Source of the DNA: Flavobacteriaceae bacterium UBA2765
Lineage (GTDB): Bacteria; Bacteroidota; Bacteroidia; Flavobacteriales; Flavobacteriaceae
Length of the DNA: 27,237 nt
Assembly: GCA_002352665.1 (NCBI GenBank)
Contig: DEIV01000084.1
Location: 1 to 27,237, forward strand
Direction of reading: 5' to 3'
Shown: piece after piece, positions 6,530 through 15,726 of the stretch
Numbering within the stretch: the stretch's first letter is position 1
How the letters are laid out: every line of letters begins with the position of its first letter
Position numbers and translations under genes: made by a program
The notes under the pieces: generated by a model
What the model saw: only the letters and a program-made list of their open reading frames with translations
What the model was told of the DNA's origin: nothing
Database searches by the model: none

Positions 6530-8056
6530 ATGCATAAAATTTTAGTTTTTATTTTACTTTTTACTATGAATTTGAATCTTTTCTCTCAAGATTTGAATAT
6601 AGAGATTGTCGTTCAAACTGACTTAGAAAAAGATCAAGTTATTCCAAGCAAAGGAAGGTTGTTTCTTATTTTCAATAAAGAAAAACCTCAAGACTTATTT
6701 AATGGTATTCAATATCCTGATTTAAAAATGGATCCCGTTTTTGGTGTTGATATTAAGAACTGGAATGGCCATTCAAAATTAACGTTTAAAGATGAACTAT
6801 TTGGTTTTCCAATCAATGAAATAGCAAAATTACCAATCGGAAAATGGTATGTTAGTGTTTTATATGATGTAGAAAATTCAAGTTCTTACATTAATGAAAT
6901 TGATAATTATTATAGTGAACCTATGGTTATAGAAATAATAGAAACCGATAAGTTACAACAATTTACTTTTTCTATAAATAAAATAATTACTACAATTAAA
7001 GAACCAACAGATAGCAAACATTACAAATATTTAACTTTTCAAAGCAAAAAATTATCGGAATTTTGGAAACAACCTATGGAGTTGAATTGCCAAGTCATTT
7101 TGCCCAAAACCTATTATACAGATTCAACTAAAAATTTTCCGATATTAATAATTATTGGCGGATTTGGTAGCAGACATTATGACAATATTATCAAAGAAAA
7201 GGATTTACTTGCTAAAAATATGCCGCAAATGATAGTTGTCTTGCTAGATTCAAAATCACCTTATGGCGACTCCTACCAAATCAATTCATCCAATAACGGA
7301 CCCTATGGTGATGCATTGATTTATGAATTTATTCCTTTCATTGAAAAAAGATTTCGCTGTATAGGGAATTCAAATTCACGATTTTTAACTGGAACTTCTA
7401 CAGGAGGTTGGTCTTCGTTGGCATTACAGATTTTTTACCCTGATTTTTTTAATGGTGCCTGGTCAACTTGTGCAGACCCTGTGGATTTTAGACAAATGGA
7501 GTTGGTTGATATTTATAAAGATGATAATGTTTTTATAAATAGACATGAAATAGAAAGACCAGCAATGAGAGACATTAATGGTGAACCTCGTTACACTTTG
7601 AGAACAGAAGTTTGGGCAGAAAACGTTTTAGGAACTGGAAATTCGTATGTTACAAGTGGTGGGCAATGGGGAAGTTGGAATGCAGTATTTAGTCCAAAAG
7701 ATAGTTTGACAAATTTACCAATAGCCCTGTTTGACCCTCATACTGGAATTATCAATAAAGATATTGCTAAAGCGTGGGAAGCATTTGACCTCAGGCTTTA
7801 TCTTTCTCGAAATTGGGGAATCATTGGTCATAAGTTACAAGGAAAACTACATATATGGATGGGTACCGCAGACAGTTATTACTTGAATAATTCGATGGTA
7901 CTTTTTGATAAGTTTTTAAAGACCACTAAAAATCCTACCTCAGATGCTGAAATTAATTTTATCTGTGGAGAAGGACATGCTTGCGACAGTGAAATACCTT
8001 TAGAATTGATCATGCAACAAATGTTAAATAGAATGAATCAAACTAAAAATGAATAA
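6530..8056 (+). CDS. secreted alpha/beta-hydrolase, putative esterase (PF00756-like)
   Basis: This 508-aa protein begins with a signal peptide (about residues 1-19, ending LFS-QD), so it is exported. Residues 20 to about 170 form a separate N-terminal domain without recognised motifs. The hydrolase domain follows, with an oxyanion region IIIGGFGSRHYD and the nucleophile elbow GTSTGG with Ser290. Asp448 lies in MGTADSYY and His483 in GEGHACD, giving a complete Ser-Asp-His triad in the expected order. Related enzymes (the esterase-D-like family) cleave esters of sugars, ferulate or siderophores; the substrate here is unknown. No PUL or transport partner is adjacent. The ATG at 6530 precedes the signal peptide directly. 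The gene looks intact. Confidence 0.8.
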   Translation: MHKILVFILLFTMNLNLFSQDLNIEIVVQTDLEKDQVIPSKGRLFLIFNKEKPQDLFNGIQYPDLKMDPVFGVDIKNWNGHSKLTFKDELFGFPINEIAKLPIGKWYVSVLYDVENSSSYINEIDNYYSEPMVIEIIETDKLQQFTFSINKIITTIKEPTDSKHYKYLTFQSKKLSEFWKQPMELNCQVILPKTYYTDSTKNFPILIIIGGFGSRHYDNIIKEKDLLAKNMPQMIVVLLDSKSPYGDSYQINSSNNGPYGDALIYEFIPFIEKRFRCIGNSNSRFLTGTSTGGWSSLALQIFYPDFFNGAWSTCADPVDFRQMELVDIYKDDNVFINRHEIERPAMRDINGEPRYTLRTEVWAENVLGTGNSYVTSGGQWGSWNAVFSPKDSLTNLPIALFDPHTGIINKDIAKAWEAFDLRLYLSRNWGIIGHKLQGKLHIWMGTADSYYLNNSMVLFDKFLKTTKNPTSDAEINFICGEGHACDSEIPLELIMQQMLNRMNQTKNE

Positions 8057-8121
8057 AAACTATTTACACTGGTAATCAAAAAGGTTTCTTCCTAGTCTCT
8101 CATTAGTAAATTGTTTGAAAA

Positions 8122-8631
8122 ATGATAAAGTCCAAATTCAAAATCCAATACTTAATACTGCATATATTTCTACTTATATGTTCAGTTGGGATTTTTAGAA
8201 TGCTAGTTTTTGTCATCCAGGATTTACTAAACAATAAACTAGGACCTCTATGAATTTTACTCGCATTGTTCTTCGTGGTAATAATATTAGTTATTTTCTT
8301 ATCGATTAAGGAATTAAAATATATAACTATTAAGGAAGACGAAAACAGACTGACTTGGTACTCCATTTTTAATCCTTACGGGACAACAATTTTTCTCAAT
8401 GAATGTGCTGGACAAGTGAAAACTCAATTATATAGTACGAACGGAGCTACTTGTAAGATATATCTTATCAACAAAAATAGAAAAATCACATTGGGGATAA
8501 ATGAACTCGTCTATAGTAATTTCAATGAAATTCAAGACGCATTAAAATTGAACGAGTTAAAACATAAAAATACCGGAGTAATTAATTATTTTAAACTTTT
8601 ATATACTGGAAGAATAAAAATTGAAAAATAA
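8122..8631 (+). pseudogene. two-helix membrane protein gene interrupted by one TGA
   Basis: An ATG at 8122 opens a frame with a charged start (MIKSKFKIQ) and a hydrophobic helix (YLILHIFLLICSVGIF). At LLNNKLGPL it meets TGA at 8251-8253. The same frame continues with a second hydrophobic helix (ILLALFFVVIILVIFLSI) and a soluble tail up to 8631. With the TGA read as an amino acid the product would be 169 aa with two adjacent membrane helices, a normal layout. TGG (Trp) to TGA is the simplest explanation. A TTG at 8266 could restart translation with one helix, so some product is possible. No family is recognised. Confidence 0.6.
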
Positions 8632-8719
8632 AATTACATTAAAACAATTGTAATAACCTAAAATTACTATTTTTAACCCTAAATTGGGGCTTCTATGAGG
8701 TCACCGCAATACCAAAAAT

Positions 8720-9298
8720 ATGAAAAAAGTCCAGCTAATATTTTTTTTAATTGTAAGCCATCTTTGTTATACTCAAGTGGAAACACAACAAAAGAGCTTA
8801 TCAGATTGTGCTTTAGAATTGACTGAACAAATAGTGACATACGATCCAAGTTATTTCTCAATTGACTATCCAAATGGAGATATTCCTACAGACAAAGGGG
8901 TTTGCACAGATGTAATCATTAGAGCCTATCGGAAAATAGGAATTGACTTACAAAAATTAGTTCATGAGGATATGAAAAAAAACTTTAGTAAATACCCTAA
9001 AAATTGGGGATTAAAAACAACAGATAAAAATATTGACCACAGACGCGTTCCAAATTTAATGACTTTTTTCAAACGAAATGGAACTGAAAAGCAAATTACG
9101 CAAAACAAGAATGACTATATTCCTGGAGATGTGGTAAGTTGGAGTTTAGATAATGGATTAACACATATAGGAATTGTAGTTAATAAAAAATCAGAAAAAG
9201 GTAAAAGGAACTTGATAGTTCATAATATTGGAGGCGGACAAGTTTTAGCAGACTGTCTATTTGATTATACAATTATAGGGCATTATAGCTATAAATAA
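8720..9298 (+). CDS. DUF1287 family exported protein (NlpC/P60-like fold)
   Basis: This 192-aa protein has an N-terminal signal peptide (about residues 1-18, LIFFLIVSHLCYTQ). The mature part matches DUF1287 closely: DPSYFSIDYPNGDIP, DKGVCTDVIIRAYRKIGIDL with the likely catalytic C62, HEDMKKNFSKYPKNWGL, DHRRVPNLMTFF, PGDVVSW, LTHIGIV with H149, and VHNIGGGQ with H168-N169. The C62/H149/H168 arrangement is that of papain-like cysteine peptidases or amidases acting in the periplasm. A peptidoglycan substrate is plausible but unproven. The ATG at 8720 fits the signal peptide. It is downstream of the broken membrane gene with an 88-nt gap. Length and motifs look complete. Confidence 0.85.
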   Translation: MKKVQLIFFLIVSHLCYTQVETQQKSLSDCALELTEQIVTYDPSYFSIDYPNGDIPTDKGVCTDVIIRAYRKIGIDLQKLVHEDMKKNFSKYPKNWGLKTTDKNIDHRRVPNLMTFFKRNGTEKQITQNKNDYIPGDVVSWSLDNGLTHIGIVVNKKSEKGKRNLIVHNIGGGQVLADCLFDYTIIGHYSYK

Positions 9299-9399
9299 AA
9301 TTACATTTGCTAAGACCCTTCAAAAGGCATTAGCTAAGCACTTTAAAGTTACTACTCATTTTTTCAATATTTGCCTTTTTAATATTATTTGAAATAATA

Positions 9400-9430
9400 A
9401 AACCCGTCAATATTATGTATAGACGGGTTT
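9400..9430. terminator. bidirectional hairpin terminator between the DUF1287 gene and nqrF
   Basis: Arms aaacccgtc (9400-9408) and gacgggttt (9422-9430) form a perfect 9-bp stem with a 13-nt loop. On the minus strand the stem is followed by ttattattt, which suits termination of the nqr operon ending at 9485. It can also serve the plus-strand gene ending at 9298. Confidence 0.75.
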
Positions 9431-9484
9431 CTTATATAAGATCATTTTACTTTTATGATAACTGCCAGCTTTTATCGATATTAG

Positions 9485-10792
9485 TTACCCACCAAAGTCA
9501 TCGAAACGAATATTCTCATCAGGAATGCCAAAATCTTCACCCATCTTCTGTACAGCTTTATTCATTAATGGTGGTCCACAGAAATATAATTCTATATCTT
9601 CAGGTGTTTCATGAAGATTTAAATAATTATCTATGACTACATTATGTACAAACCCAACAAAACCATCTCCTTCTGCATTAATATCTGTTTTCACCTTCCA
9701 ATTGTCTTCTTCCATAGGTTCTGATAATGCCAAATAGAATTTAAAATTTGGAAAATCTTTTTCTAATTGATAAAAATGATCCAAATAAAACAATTCACGT
9801 TTAGAACGACCACCATACCAATAGGTTACCTTACGACCTGTTTTTAAGGTTTTAAATAAGTGATATAAATGAGATCGCATGGGTGCCATACCTGCTCCAC
9901 CCCCAACATAAAGCATTTCTGCATCAGATTCATTGATAAAAAACTCACCATATGGGCCTGAAATGGTTACTTTATCTCCTTGTTTTTGATTGAATATATA
10001 AGAAGAGGCTACTCCCGGATTTACATCCATCCATCCACCTTTAACTCTATCAAAAGGGGGTGTAGCAATACGTACATTTAACATTATTTCTCTACCTTCA
10101 GCAGGATAAGAAGCCATGGAATATGCCCTTTCTACTGTTTCAGTATTTTTCATTATCAATGGCCAGAGTTTAAATTTATCCCATTCTGCTTGAAATTTAT
10201 CGGGAGTTTCATGTTCTTCAGGATGTGCAGTAATATCAATATCTGCAAATTTAACTTCACAAGGCGGAATTTCTATTTGAATATAACCACCGGCCTTATA
10301 GCCCATATCTTCTGGGATCTCAACAACAAACTCCTTTATAAAAGAAGCGACATTATAATTACGTACCACTGTAGCTTCCCATTTTTTAATACCAAAAACC
10401 TCTTCGGGTATGGTAATATTCATATCTTGTTTTACCTTAACTTGACATGCTAATCTTACCCCATCTTGTAATTCTTTACGAGAAAAATGCGGTGTTTCTG
10501 TAGGCAATGCTTCTCCTCCACCAGATAACACATGGCATTCGCACTGAATACAAGTACCTCCGCCACCACAAGCAGAAGGTAAAAATATTTTTTGAGCCCC
10601 TAAGGTAGAAAGTAACGAATCTCCTGAAGGAACTTCAATTTCTTTTTCTCCATTTATAGTTATTTTTACAGGACCCGAAGGTGCTAATTTTTGTTTTACA
10701 ACTAATAAAAGTGTAACCAATAAAAGTGTAATTGCCAAAAAAGCAACTATAGTAACTATGACTACCCCTAATGTACTTACTGCTAATAACAT
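9485..10792 (-). CDS. nqrF: Na+-translocating NADH:quinone reductase subunit F
   Basis: This 435-aa NADH-oxidising subunit is the electron entry point of the complex. An N-terminal membrane helix (about residues 8-32) is followed by a ferredoxin domain with 2Fe-2S ligands C75, C81, C84 and C116, which have the standard spacing of NqrF. The flavin domain has RAYSMASYP. The NADH-binding part has YVGGGAGMAPMRSHLYHLF and YWYGGRSKREL. The protein ends in YFCGPPLMNKAV and IRFDDFGG, typical of the family. It is the last gene of the operon and starts 1 nt after nqrE. Start, length and all cofactor motifs are as expected, so it should be functional. Confidence 0.98.
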   Translation of the reverse strand: MLLAVSTLGVVIVTIVAFLAITLLLVTLLLVVKQKLAPSGPVKITINGEKEIEVPSGDSLLSTLGAQKIFLPSACGGGGTCIQCECHVLSGGGEALPTETPHFSRKELQDGVRLACQVKVKQDMNITIPEEVFGIKKWEATVVRNYNVASFIKEFVVEIPEDMGYKAGGYIQIEIPPCEVKFADIDITAHPEEHETPDKFQAEWDKFKLWPLIMKNTETVERAYSMASYPAEGREIMLNVRIATPPFDRVKGGWMDVNPGVASSYIFNQKQGDKVTISGPYGEFFINESDAEMLYVGGGAGMAPMRSHLYHLFKTLKTGRKVTYWYGGRSKRELFYLDHFYQLEKDFPNFKFYLALSEPMEEDNWKVKTDINAEGDGFVGFVHNVVIDNYLNLHETPEDIELYFCGPPLMNKAVQKMGEDFGIPDENIRFDDFGG

Positions 10793-10793
10793 A

Positions 10794-11534
10794 TTATTGA
10801 TTTAAAGCGGTTGTATTTTCTTCTAACTCTTTTTCTTTATCTAAAGCCTCCTCATTCTGATCTACTTGTATGGCTTGTTCTGTTTTTTCTATTGAAGTTG
10901 CTGCACTTTCTTCTTCACCACCGGTAAGCATTCCACCAAAACTCATAAAACCAATAGCCATTAATCCGGTAAGAATAAATGTAATACCCAATCCTCTTAA
11001 TGGTGGCGGAACATTAGAATATCTAATTTTTTCTCTAATGGCAGCTATAGCTATAATAGCTAAGAACCATCCAATTCCAGAGCCTACACCATAAGTAAGT
11101 GCTAATCCTAAGGTAGGAATTTCACGAGATTGCATAAATAATGACCCTCCTAAAATGGCACAGTTCACAGCAATTAATGGCAAGAAAATACCCAATGAAT
11201 TATACAATGCCGGTGAAAATTTTTCTACTACTATCTCAACCAATTGCACCATAGTAGCAATAGTTGCAATAAACATAATAAATGATAAAAACCCTAAATC
11301 ATAGTCTGCATATTCCGGTCCTAGCCAAACCAAGGCACCAGGTTGTAATAAATATTGATCTATCCACCAGTTTAACGGAACGGTAATAGCCAGTACAAAA
11401 ATTACAGCAGCACCCAAACCTACCGCAGTAGATACTTTTTTAGAAACAGCAAGGTAAGAACACATTCCCAGGAATACTGAAAATACCATGTTATCTATAA
11501 ATATTGATTTAAAAAATAATTCTAAATATTCCAT
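10794..11534 (-). CDS. nqrE: Na+-translocating NADH:quinone reductase subunit E, with acidic C-terminal tail
   Basis: This integral membrane subunit of 246 aa has about six hydrophobic helices. Conserved cysteines C25 (GMCSYLAV) and C125 (AVNCAILGG) sit on inverted half-helices. With the matching pair in NqrD they are known to hold the intramembrane iron centre. The usual NqrE is about 200 aa. Here residues from about 206 form a glutamate-rich tail (GGEEESAATS... to ELEENTTALNQ) predicted to be soluble. The tail has no counterpart in Vibrio NqrE. The gene is separated from nqrD by 66 nt, the only real gap in the operon, and abuts nqrF with a 1-nt gap. Confidence 0.97.
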   Translation of the reverse strand: MEYLELFFKSIFIDNMVFSVFLGMCSYLAVSKKVSTAVGLGAAVIFVLAITVPLNWWIDQYLLQPGALVWLGPEYADYDLGFLSFIMFIATIATMVQLVEIVVEKFSPALYNSLGIFLPLIAVNCAILGGSLFMQSREIPTLGLALTYGVGSGIGWFLAIIAIAAIREKIRYSNVPPPLRGLGITFILTGLMAIGFMSFGGMLTGGEEESAATSIEKTEQAIQVDQNEEALDKEKELEENTTALNQ

Positions 11535-11600
11535 TTTATCTTGTATTAAGTATCAAAGTATAAGATTTCTAATATTTGAAATCTCACGTATCAATTCTAT

Positions 11601-12248
11601 TTAATTTTCTTCTATTAACGCTTCATTTTTACTTCGTTGCACCCAAATTATAAGTCCAACTACGATCAAAGCCATTGGAGGCATTATCATAAATCCGTTA
11701 TTTTCATAACCAAAGGCATATAAACCTGTCTTGGCAATTGGATCTCCTAATACCGGAATTCCAAACAAAGTACCGGAGCCTAATAACTCTCTGAAAAAAC
11801 CTACTATAATTAAAATAATTCCATACCCCAATGCATTACCTACACCATCAAGAAATGCTCGCCAAGGTCCATTGGCCAGAGCAAAAGCTTCAAAACGACC
11901 CATGATTATACAATTGGTAATAATTAAACCAATAAATACGGAAAGTGTTTTACTCAATTCATAAGCAAATGCTTTTAAGACCAAATCAACAATAATTACC
12001 AAAGCGGCAACAACGATTAATTGTACAATAATTCTAATTTTAGATGGAATAATATTTCTCATTAAAGAAATAACTACATTTCCTACACCCAATACAAATA
12101 TTACTGATACCGCCATTACAAGAGACGCATTTAATTCTGCGGTAATTGCCAATGCAGAACAAATACCAAGTACTTGAATGGTAATAGGGTTATTATCCGC
12201 TAAGGGGTCAGTAATTAACTTTGCGTCTTTTTTTGATAAAAGTGCCAT
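11601..12248 (-). CDS. nqrD: Na+-translocating NADH:quinone reductase subunit D
   Basis: This 215-aa membrane subunit is homologous to NqrE and packs against it. It has about six hydrophobic helices. C30 (GICSALAIT) and C113 (TNCIIMGR) are the conserved cysteines that help bind the central iron. The N-terminus (LITDPLADNNPI) and the motif GRFEAFALANGPW are family-typical. It starts 4 nt after nqrC ends, so the genes are translated together. The length is normal. Confidence 0.97.
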   Translation of the reverse strand: MALLSKKDAKLITDPLADNNPITIQVLGICSALAITAELNASLVMAVSVIFVLGVGNVVISLMRNIIPSKIRIIVQLIVVAALVIIVDLVLKAFAYELSKTLSVFIGLIITNCIIMGRFEAFALANGPWRAFLDGVGNALGYGIILIIVGFFRELLGSGTLFGIPVLGDPIAKTGLYAFGYENNGFMIMPPMALIVVGLIIWVQRSKNEALIEEN

Positions 12249-12252
12249 ATGA

Positions 12253-13002
12253 TTAATTTGTTTTTAAGGTTTTAAAATAAGGCACATACAATTTCAACTC
12301 GCTTTTAAGCATTGCAGAAACACCATTACCTGTTATAGTTGCTCCGGCAATGGCATCAACCTCATTATCTGTTTTATCTTTATTTAAAGGATCAGCATTT
12401 CCTTTGATTACATTAATGCCCTTAAATGTACCTGCCGCCATTAAATGCTCACCAATAAAATCATCCATAAAAAAACGTTTATTAATGTTAGCTCCTAGAC
12501 CAGCTGTTTCTCCTTTATGATCAAAAAATACACCTTGCACGATCATATCTTTATCAAGAGCTACATAAGCCCAAATAGCGTCCCATAATCCTTTACCTCT
12601 AATAGGTACTATATAAAATGTTTTATCATCTTTTACACCTACAAATAATGGTAATCTTCTAACATATGATCCTTCTTTAGCTAATGTTTGTTCTTTTTTA
12701 ACATCAATTAAATAGGCATTTTCATCTTCAAGAGCTTTACCATCTTGAATAACCAGTTGTTTGCTTATATATTTTGAAAATGCCTCTGGTGCTTTATCTG
12801 TAGAAACAAAAGTTGCACTACTTTCATCATTTTCATTGACACCCATAGCATACAAAATGTTTTGTTGCTTTTCTAATCGTTTGTTCTCGTCTATTTTCCC
12901 CCTTAATGAGGAAGCTGCAAACGCTAACAATGACCCTACTACCAAGACCATTCCAATAGCAAAGAGTATAGTATATGAGTTTTTATCTGTTCTTTTTTCC
13001 AT
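12253..13002 (-). CDS. nqrC: Na+-translocating NADH:quinone reductase subunit C (FMN-carrying)
   Basis: This 249-aa subunit has one N-terminal membrane helix (about residues 10-31) and a periplasmic FMN-binding domain. The sequence DAIAGATITGNGV near residue 217 holds the threonine (about T222) that carries FMN through a phosphoester bond. This attachment is made by the ApbE flavin transferase, not encoded in this window. GLWDAIWAYVALD and DHKGETAGLG are also family-typical. It starts 2 nt after nqrB ends. The length is close to the usual 250-260 aa. Confidence 0.97.
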   Translation of the reverse strand: MEKRTDKNSYTILFAIGMVLVVGSLLAFAASSLRGKIDENKRLEKQQNILYAMGVNENDESSATFVSTDKAPEAFSKYISKQLVIQDGKALEDENAYLIDVKKEQTLAKEGSYVRRLPLFVGVKDDKTFYIVPIRGKGLWDAIWAYVALDKDMIVQGVFFDHKGETAGLGANINKRFFMDDFIGEHLMAAGTFKGINVIKGNADPLNKDKTDNEVDAIAGATITGNGVSAMLKSELKLYVPYFKTLKTN

Positions 13003-13004
13003 CT

Positions 13005-14240
13005 TTACGCCTTAATAGTTTTTAACCGTTTTAATCTTCTTTTTACATTTGCTTTAACCACATAATGATCAATTGTTGGAGCAAATACGTTCATCAATAA
13101 AATAGCCAACATTACACCTTCCGGATAGGCAGGATTAAACACACGGATCATAATTGATAAAAATCCAATTAAAAATCCATAGATCCATTTTCCTTTATTG
13201 GTTTGAGATCCTGTAACTGGATCTGTAGCCATATAAACAACACCAAAAGCAAACCCACCAATGAGTAAATGATGCCAGAAAGTAGTATTCATTAATCCAT
13301 AAAAATTACTTCCTTCAGAAATAATACCTGCATCTGCAACACCATTAAAAATTAATCCCATTACTAAAGCTCCTAATACTGAACTTAACATAATTCTCCA
13401 ACTTCCTATTTTAGTAAATATGAGGAACAGTCCGCCCAATAAAATTAACAAAGTAGATGTTTCTCCCACAGAACCGGGGATAAACCCATAGAATGCATTC
13501 CAAATACTATCAGCACTTTCAATAACATTATTACCTTGAGCTAAACTTCCTAAAATAGTTTCTCCTGACATTGCATCTGCAGTAGAACCTGCTGCAATTT
13601 CATTGGTTCGTGCTACGGCACCATGCACCCAAACTTTATCTCCACTCATCCAAGTTGGATAGGCGAAGAACAAAAATGCTCTAATGGTTAAGGCTGGGTT
13701 TAAAACATTCATTCCTGTGCCTCCAAATACTTCTTTACCAATTACAACACCAAAAATTACGGCCACAGTCAGCATCCAAATTGGTATATCAATTGGTACA
13801 ATTAAAGGAACTAACATTCCAGTAACCAAATATCCTTCTTCAACTTCATGATCTTTAATAGTTGCAAAAATGAATTCAACACCTAAACCAACACCGTAAG
13901 ACACAAAAACCAATGGTAAAATTTTCCAGAGTCCAACAATTAGATTATCCATTGTCCAAAACTCACTACTAAAAAATCCTCCGGATACTGCTTGAATTTC
14001 TCCTAAAGCCAAGTATTGTTGATAACCTGCATTAAACATCGCAAAAATAAGACATGGTATCAAAGCTATGATTACAATATTCATAGTCCGTTTTAGATCA
14101 TCGGCCGCTTTTATATGTGTACCTGCCTTGGCCGTGTCATTAGGTGTATATAAAAAAGTATGAAAAGCACCAAATGCCGGAGCTATTTTTGTCCCCTTAT
14201 ATTTCTCTTTTAATTTATGTAAGTTTTGTTTTAAACCCAT
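13005..14240 (-). CDS. nqrB: Na+-translocating NADH:quinone reductase subunit B
   Basis: This large membrane subunit of 411 aa has about ten hydrophobic helices, and known homologues form part of the Na+ channel and bind riboflavin and FMN. DAMSGETIL (about residues 222-230) corresponds to the S-G-x-T flavin attachment motif, with T228 the likely FMN-bearing residue; the third position is E, where A is common. FGGTGMNVLNPALTIRAFLFFAYP and ATDPVTGSQTNKGKW are conserved family blocks. It follows nqrA by 13 nt and is followed by nqrC after 2 nt. Confidence 0.98.
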   Translation of the reverse strand: MGLKQNLHKLKEKYKGTKIAPAFGAFHTFLYTPNDTAKAGTHIKAADDLKRTMNIVIIALIPCLIFAMFNAGYQQYLALGEIQAVSGGFFSSEFWTMDNLIVGLWKILPLVFVSYGVGLGVEFIFATIKDHEVEEGYLVTGMLVPLIVPIDIPIWMLTVAVIFGVVIGKEVFGGTGMNVLNPALTIRAFLFFAYPTWMSGDKVWVHGAVARTNEIAAGSTADAMSGETILGSLAQGNNVIESADSIWNAFYGFIPGSVGETSTLLILLGGLFLIFTKIGSWRIMLSSVLGALVMGLIFNGVADAGIISEGSNFYGLMNTTFWHHLLIGGFAFGVVYMATDPVTGSQTNKGKWIYGFLIGFLSIMIRVFNPAYPEGVMLAILLMNVFAPTIDHYVVKANVKRRLKRLKTIKA

Positions 14241-14253
14241 TTTTTAGTTCTTT

Positions 14254-15600
14254 TTATCCTATTTCTTCTAACATTAAATCTAAACCTTCTCTAATAATTT
14301 TTTGATGAGGTTGTTTAGACACACAAATAAATTCTGTTAAAGCAAAATCTTCAGGTGCAACCTCATACATACCTAAGCCTTCCATTTCATCAAGATCTTT
14401 ATACATACAAGCTTTTAATATTTGCATAGGATAAATATCTAGAGGAAAAACTTCTTCGTAAGCTCCTGTTACAACAAAGGCTCTATGTTCTCCATTGGTA
14501 TTGGTATTTAAGTTGTATTTTTTATTTGGAAATAACCAAGAAAAAATTAGTGCTTTAGAAGTTGATACTTTATTAAAAACGGGTACTAACCATCCAAACA
14601 ATTCATAATCATCTCCTTCCGGTATTGCTGTAATTTGATTATCATAATAACCTAAGCTTCCTTCTTTGCTAACCTGTGTACCGGAAAGCACATTTCCACT
14701 AATAATTCTGGTATTAGCTTCTAAATTTTCAGCAACAATATCCGCAATACCCACTCCGGCAATTATTTCTAAATACCCCGTCTTGATAAACTGAGCACCT
14801 GTTAATGCGATTATTCTTTTAATATTAAAATGTCCCGTAAGTAATAATTCGCCAATGACCACTAGATCTTGTGGTGTTACTACCCATACAGCTTCGCCCT
14901 TGTTTATGGGATCAATTTTTGCTATTTGAGTACCAACATTTCCACTAGGGTGAGGACCTGATACTTTATGTATACTTGCATTAGTAATATTAGTCAAAGG
15001 AGAATTAGAATTTTTACCTATACTAATATGTACTTTACCCTCTGTTAATTTTGAAAGTGCAGTAACTGCCGCTTGCAATTCTGATTCCTTCCCTTGTAAA
15101 GTAAAATCATAATCTGTAGCCAAGGGAGCACTAGCATACCCTGATACAAAAATAGCTTTCGGTGCTTCATCGGGTTTAGCAATCACATCATAAGGACGCT
15201 TCTTTATAAATGGCCAACAACCTGAAGATAATAAATGTGATTTGATCTGATCGGCAGTCATATTATTGACATCCTTTTTACCAAAATCTTGATAATGTTG
15301 TTGCTTGTCTGCTAATATTTTAATGGCTAAAATTTTACGTTTCTCACCTCTAACAATTTCAATAACCTCACCACTAACGGGAGAAGGAAACAGAATTTGC
15401 TCGTTGGTTTTGGCATGAAATAATGCATCTCCTGCCTTAACCTTTGCTCCAGCTTTTATTAAAAGTTTCGGAATTATTTTGTGAAAATCGGAGGGTTTTA
15501 TGACATAAATACTACCTAAAGAAAGTGGCGTTATGGCTTGATCTGCTTCGCCAATAAGTTTAATATCTAAGCCTTTTTTGATACGAATGTCTTGTGACAT
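14254..15600 (-). CDS. nqrA: Na+-translocating NADH:quinone reductase subunit A
   Basis: This 448-aa cytoplasmic subunit is implicated in ubiquinone or menaquinone interaction. It begins with IRIKKGLDIKLIGEADQAI and has the biotinyl-lipoyl-like N-terminal region (LLIKAGAKVKAGDALF). The blocks KRPYDVIAKPDEAPKAIFVSGYASAPLA and ISGNVLSG are standard for NqrA. It has no membrane helix. It is the first gene of the operon, and the ATG at 15600 is preceded by a TAAATTTG promoter element 38 nt upstream. The length equals that of well-studied homologues. Confidence 0.98.
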   Translation of the reverse strand: MSQDIRIKKGLDIKLIGEADQAITPLSLGSIYVIKPSDFHKIIPKLLIKAGAKVKAGDALFHAKTNEQILFPSPVSGEVIEIVRGEKRKILAIKILADKQQHYQDFGKKDVNNMTADQIKSHLLSSGCWPFIKKRPYDVIAKPDEAPKAIFVSGYASAPLATDYDFTLQGKESELQAAVTALSKLTEGKVHISIGKNSNSPLTNITNASIHKVSGPHPSGNVGTQIAKIDPINKGEAVWVVTPQDLVVIGELLLTGHFNIKRIIALTGAQFIKTGYLEIIAGVGIADIVAENLEANTRIISGNVLSGTQVSKEGSLGYYDNQITAIPEGDDYELFGWLVPVFNKVSTSKALIFSWLFPNKKYNLNTNTNGEHRAFVVTGAYEEVFPLDIYPMQILKACMYKDLDEMEGLGMYEVAPEDFALTEFICVSKQPHQKIIREGLDLMLEEIG

Positions 15601-15637
15601 ATTTAAAATTTGAATTTATTGTCTCTAAAAAACGGTG

Positions 15638-15645
15638 CAAATTTA
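15638..15645 (-). promoter_or_regulatory. nqr operon promoter, -7 element
   Basis: On the minus strand TAAATTTG matches the Bacteroidota -7 consensus TAnnTTTG and would give a leader of about 30 nt before nqrA. No clear TTG is seen at the -33 position, so the call rests on one box and its location. Confidence 0.5.
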
Positions 15646-15726
15646 AATATTTTGTACATTTTATCTATCATTTTATTAGATAAATTACTATTTATAATTA
15701 TTCTAAATAACAAAAATGTTTTTGTT

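Noticed and set aside
8266..8631. 121-aa gene starting at TTG
   Set aside because: The in-frame ATG at 8122 gives a better protein start with a normal first helix, and only one TGA separates the two parts. It is annotated as a broken gene instead.
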